Shown here in pieces: positions 5,553-7,179 of a stretch of 7,179 nucleotides of DNA (position 1 is the first letter of the stretch; every line of letters starts with the position of its first letter). Source of the DNA: JAAZFE01 sp034005635. GTDB lineage: Bacteria > Verrucomicrobiota > Kiritimatiellia > CAIQIC01 > Lenti-01. The stretch spans positions 1-7,179 of the forward strand of contig JAVEUJ010000122.1 in assembly GCA_034005635.1 (NCBI GenBank). Direction: 5' to 3'. The notes under the pieces were generated by a model. The model did not search any database. It was not told the DNA's origin and was given only the letters and a program-made list of their open reading frames with translations. A program made the position numbers and the translations under genes.

Positions 5553-6602
5553 ATGAAACATAACAATGAATCAGACATTGCCGCCATCCCCATGCGCAAG
5601 GTTGGGCCGATCCATCTGACGAGCGCGGCTGAGACGATCAAGGTGGCTGTGCCGTTGGCAACATTCGAGTCGCCGTTGTGGCCATCAGTCGAACGCGGTG
5701 CGCGTGTGACAGACAAGGCCGGCGGGATTTGTACAACCGTGTTTGATGAGCGTATGACGCGCTCGGTCTTAATCGATGCGCCCGCGGCGGCCGCAGCACT
5801 GGATCTGGTGCAGTTTGTCCAGGCGCAGCGCGCTGCATTGGAGACGGTGGTGGCGGGTACTAGCCGCTTTGCACGTTTGATCGATATCCATTTTGAAGTT
5901 GTCGGCCATCTGGTTTGGATTCGCTTTGAGTTTTCAACAGGCGATGCCGCGGGCCATAACATGGCCACGAGTGCGGCGGATGCCCTGCTGGCATGGATCC
6001 TAGAGCAACGCCCGGAATGCGCGTATGGTTCCATCTCTGGCAACTATTGCTGCGACAAAAAGGCGTCGGCAGTTAACGGTATCCTGGGGCGAGGCAAATA
6101 CGTGGTGGCCGAAACAACGATCCCACAGCGACTGGTCGAACGCTATTTGCACACCGCGCCTGAGAAAATAGCCGCGCTTAATCTGCGCAAGAATTGGATC
6201 GGAACATCATTGGCGGGTGGGCTGCGCAGCGCCAACGCGCATTTTGCCAATATGCTGCTGGCCTTTTATCTGGCTACGGGCCAGGACGCCGCCAACATCA
6301 TCGAAGGCTCTCAGGGCTTCACGCTGGCCGAGGCGCGGGGGGCAGACGGTTTGTATTTCTCGGTGACGCTTCCCAATCTGATCGTGGGCACGGTGGGTAA
6401 TGGGAAAGACCTGCCATTTGTGCAGCAAAATCTGCGTGAATTGGGTTGCCTCGAGCCGCGTGAGCCGGGAGCCAATGCCCGGCGGTTGGCAATGATCTGC
6501 GCGGCTACGGTGTTGTGCGGGGAACTGTCCCTGCTGGCCGCGCAAACCAATCCCGGCGAACTGATGGCGGCCCACCTCAAACTGGAGCGAGGCTCACCGT
6601 GA
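5553..6602 (+). CDS. mvaA: Hydroxymethylglutaryl-CoA reductase, short class I-like
   Basis: Reduces HMG-CoA to mevalonate with NAD(P)H, the committed step of the mevalonate pathway; 349 aa, soluble. Alignment from memory with class I enzymes such as human HMGR places all four catalytic residues: Glu39 in PLATFES, Lys169 in SGNYCCDKKASAVN (162-175), Asp245 in ATGQDAANII (241-250) and His341 in MAAHLK near the C-terminus. GDAAGHNM (130-137) takes the place of the cofactor motif DAMGMNM. GTVGNGK (279-285) replaces the usual GTVGGGT. GANARRLA and CGELSLLAA (322-330) match the class I C-terminus. The protein starts just before the PMRKVGPI segment, so the ENVIG motif and the domain before it are missing. 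No longer in-frame start exists, and AAGGAG (5542-5547) sits 5 nt before the ATG. Its TGA overlaps the idi start. Confidence 0.92.
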   Translation: MKHNNESDIAAIPMRKVGPIHLTSAAETIKVAVPLATFESPLWPSVERGARVTDKAGGICTTVFDERMTRSVLIDAPAAAAALDLVQFVQAQRAALETVVAGTSRFARLIDIHFEVVGHLVWIRFEFSTGDAAGHNMATSAADALLAWILEQRPECAYGSISGNYCCDKKASAVNGILGRGKYVVAETTIPQRLVERYLHTAPEKIAALNLRKNWIGTSLAGGLRSANAHFANMLLAFYLATGQDAANIIEGSQGFTLAEARGADGLYFSVTLPNLIVGTVGNGKDLPFVQQNLRELGCLEPREPGANARRLAMICAATVLCGELSLLAAQTNPGELMAAHLKLERGSP

Positions 6603-7117
6603 CCGTAGAACACGTCATTCTAGTCGATGAGCAGGACTGCGAAATCGGTGCGATGGAAAAATTGGCGGCCCATGAAAACGGCGGAGTCCGGCACCGTGCT
6701 TTTTCAGTATTCATCTTCAATTCACAGGGACTCTGGTTGCTGCAGAAGCGCGCTGCTGGCAAATACCATTTTCCGGGATTATGGACCAATGCGTGTTGCA
6801 GCCATCCGCGACCGGGCGAAGCGACTGAAGCGGCGGCCCATCGGCGCTTGGGTGAGGAACTCGGTTTCGACTGTCCCCTGACCGAGCGTTTCCACTTCGA
6901 ATACAAGGCCACCTCGGAGGCCGAAGGCTTAACCGAACACGAAATCGATCACGTCTTTACTGGCACTTTCAATGGCACCCCGGTACTCAATCCCCACGAA
7001 GTTAGTGACGTGCGCTGGGTGACGTTGTCGGATTTGGAACATGACCTGCAGACAAACCCCGGTGCGTTTACCCCCTGGTTCAAACTGGCCTTCCCACGCG
7101 TCTGCGCCGAGTGTTGA
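6599..7117 (+). CDS. idi: Isopentenyl-diphosphate delta-isomerase, type I (Nudix fold)
   Basis: Interconverts isopentenyl and dimethylallyl diphosphate, supplying both isoprenoid building blocks; cytosolic and divalent-metal dependent. The start chosen is GTG 6599, which overlaps the HMG-CoA reductase stop as GTGA and has a CGAGG ribosome-binding site (6588-6592). This gives 172 aa, close to E. coli Idi (182 aa). With this start the key residues fall at nearly the E. coli positions: His25, His32, Cys67 in TNACCSHP (catalytic), His69, Glu87 in GEELGF, and Glu113/Glu115 in TEHEIDHVF (metal and acid/base). A frame extension to 6515 lies inside the upstream gene and adds nothing conserved. It is the last gene of the operon in view. 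Confidence 0.95.
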   Translation: MTVEHVILVDEQDCEIGAMEKLAAHENGGVRHRAFSVFIFNSQGLWLLQKRAAGKYHFPGLWTNACCSHPRPGEATEAAAHRRLGEELGFDCPLTERFHFEYKATSEAEGLTEHEIDHVFTGTFNGTPVLNPHEVSDVRWVTLSDLEHDLQTNPGAFTPWFKLAFPRVCAEC

Positions 7118-7179
7118 ACCACCGCGCGTATCCCGACACTCTAAGATTCATTGGCTGGTCCCTTTTTTGGCTGACCCCT

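Noticed and set aside
5303..6043. 246-aa open frame antisense to the TPR gene end and HMG-CoA reductase start
   Set aside because: It spans two sense genes and their intergenic gap, and the translation has no recognisable domain.
7118..7179. Terminator after idi
   Set aside because: There is a T-run (TTTTTT) near 7160, but the GC-rich words around it are direct, not inverted, so no stem forms before it.

Overview
The window suggests a bacterial chromosome with moderately high GC in its genes. It holds two divergently transcribed gene blocks and a 1.49-kb gene-free flank packed with palindromes and dispersed repeats. The taxon is uncertain. A lipobox lipoprotein suggests a cell with an outer membrane. 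HMG-CoA reductase next to type I isopentenyl-diphosphate isomerase shows mevalonate-dependent isoprenoid synthesis, which is uncommon in Gram-negative-type bacteria. The mosaic of short intergenic repeats resembles genomes of the Planctomycetes-Verrucomicrobia-Lentisphaerota-Kiritimatiellota group, but that is an impression, not a demonstrated placement.

Region 1-1487: no convincing gene. It contains REP-like palindromes with a GTAG head, two of them as inverted (BIME-like) pairs at 694-777 and 1288-1352 and one single at 837-859. It also has three hairpins spaced exactly 31 bp apart (603-683), a 48-bp direct repeat (225-272 and 1127-1174) and smaller degenerate repeats.

Region 1488-3694, minus strand: a two-gene operon of CNNM/CorC-type (DUF21 + CBS pair) membrane proteins joined by an ATGA overlap. 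The first (413 aa) has the full DUF21-CBS-CBS-CorC_HlyC architecture. The second (322 aa) ends right after the CBS pair. Both are likely tied to divalent-cation (Mg2+) transport at the inner membrane.

Region 3695-3781: an 87-bp divergent intergenic region with a TATACT box very close to the yjbQ start.

Region 3782-7117, plus strand: a tight four-gene operon of yjbQ (UPF0047), a TPR lipoprotein, a short class I-like HMG-CoA reductase and idi. Junctions are TAATG, a 26-bp gap and GTGA. HMG-CoA reductase makes mevalonate and Idi interconverts IPP and DMAPP, so these are an early and a late step of one pathway. The kinases and decarboxylase between them are not in this window. The last 62 bases (7118-7179) show no gene and no convincing terminator.
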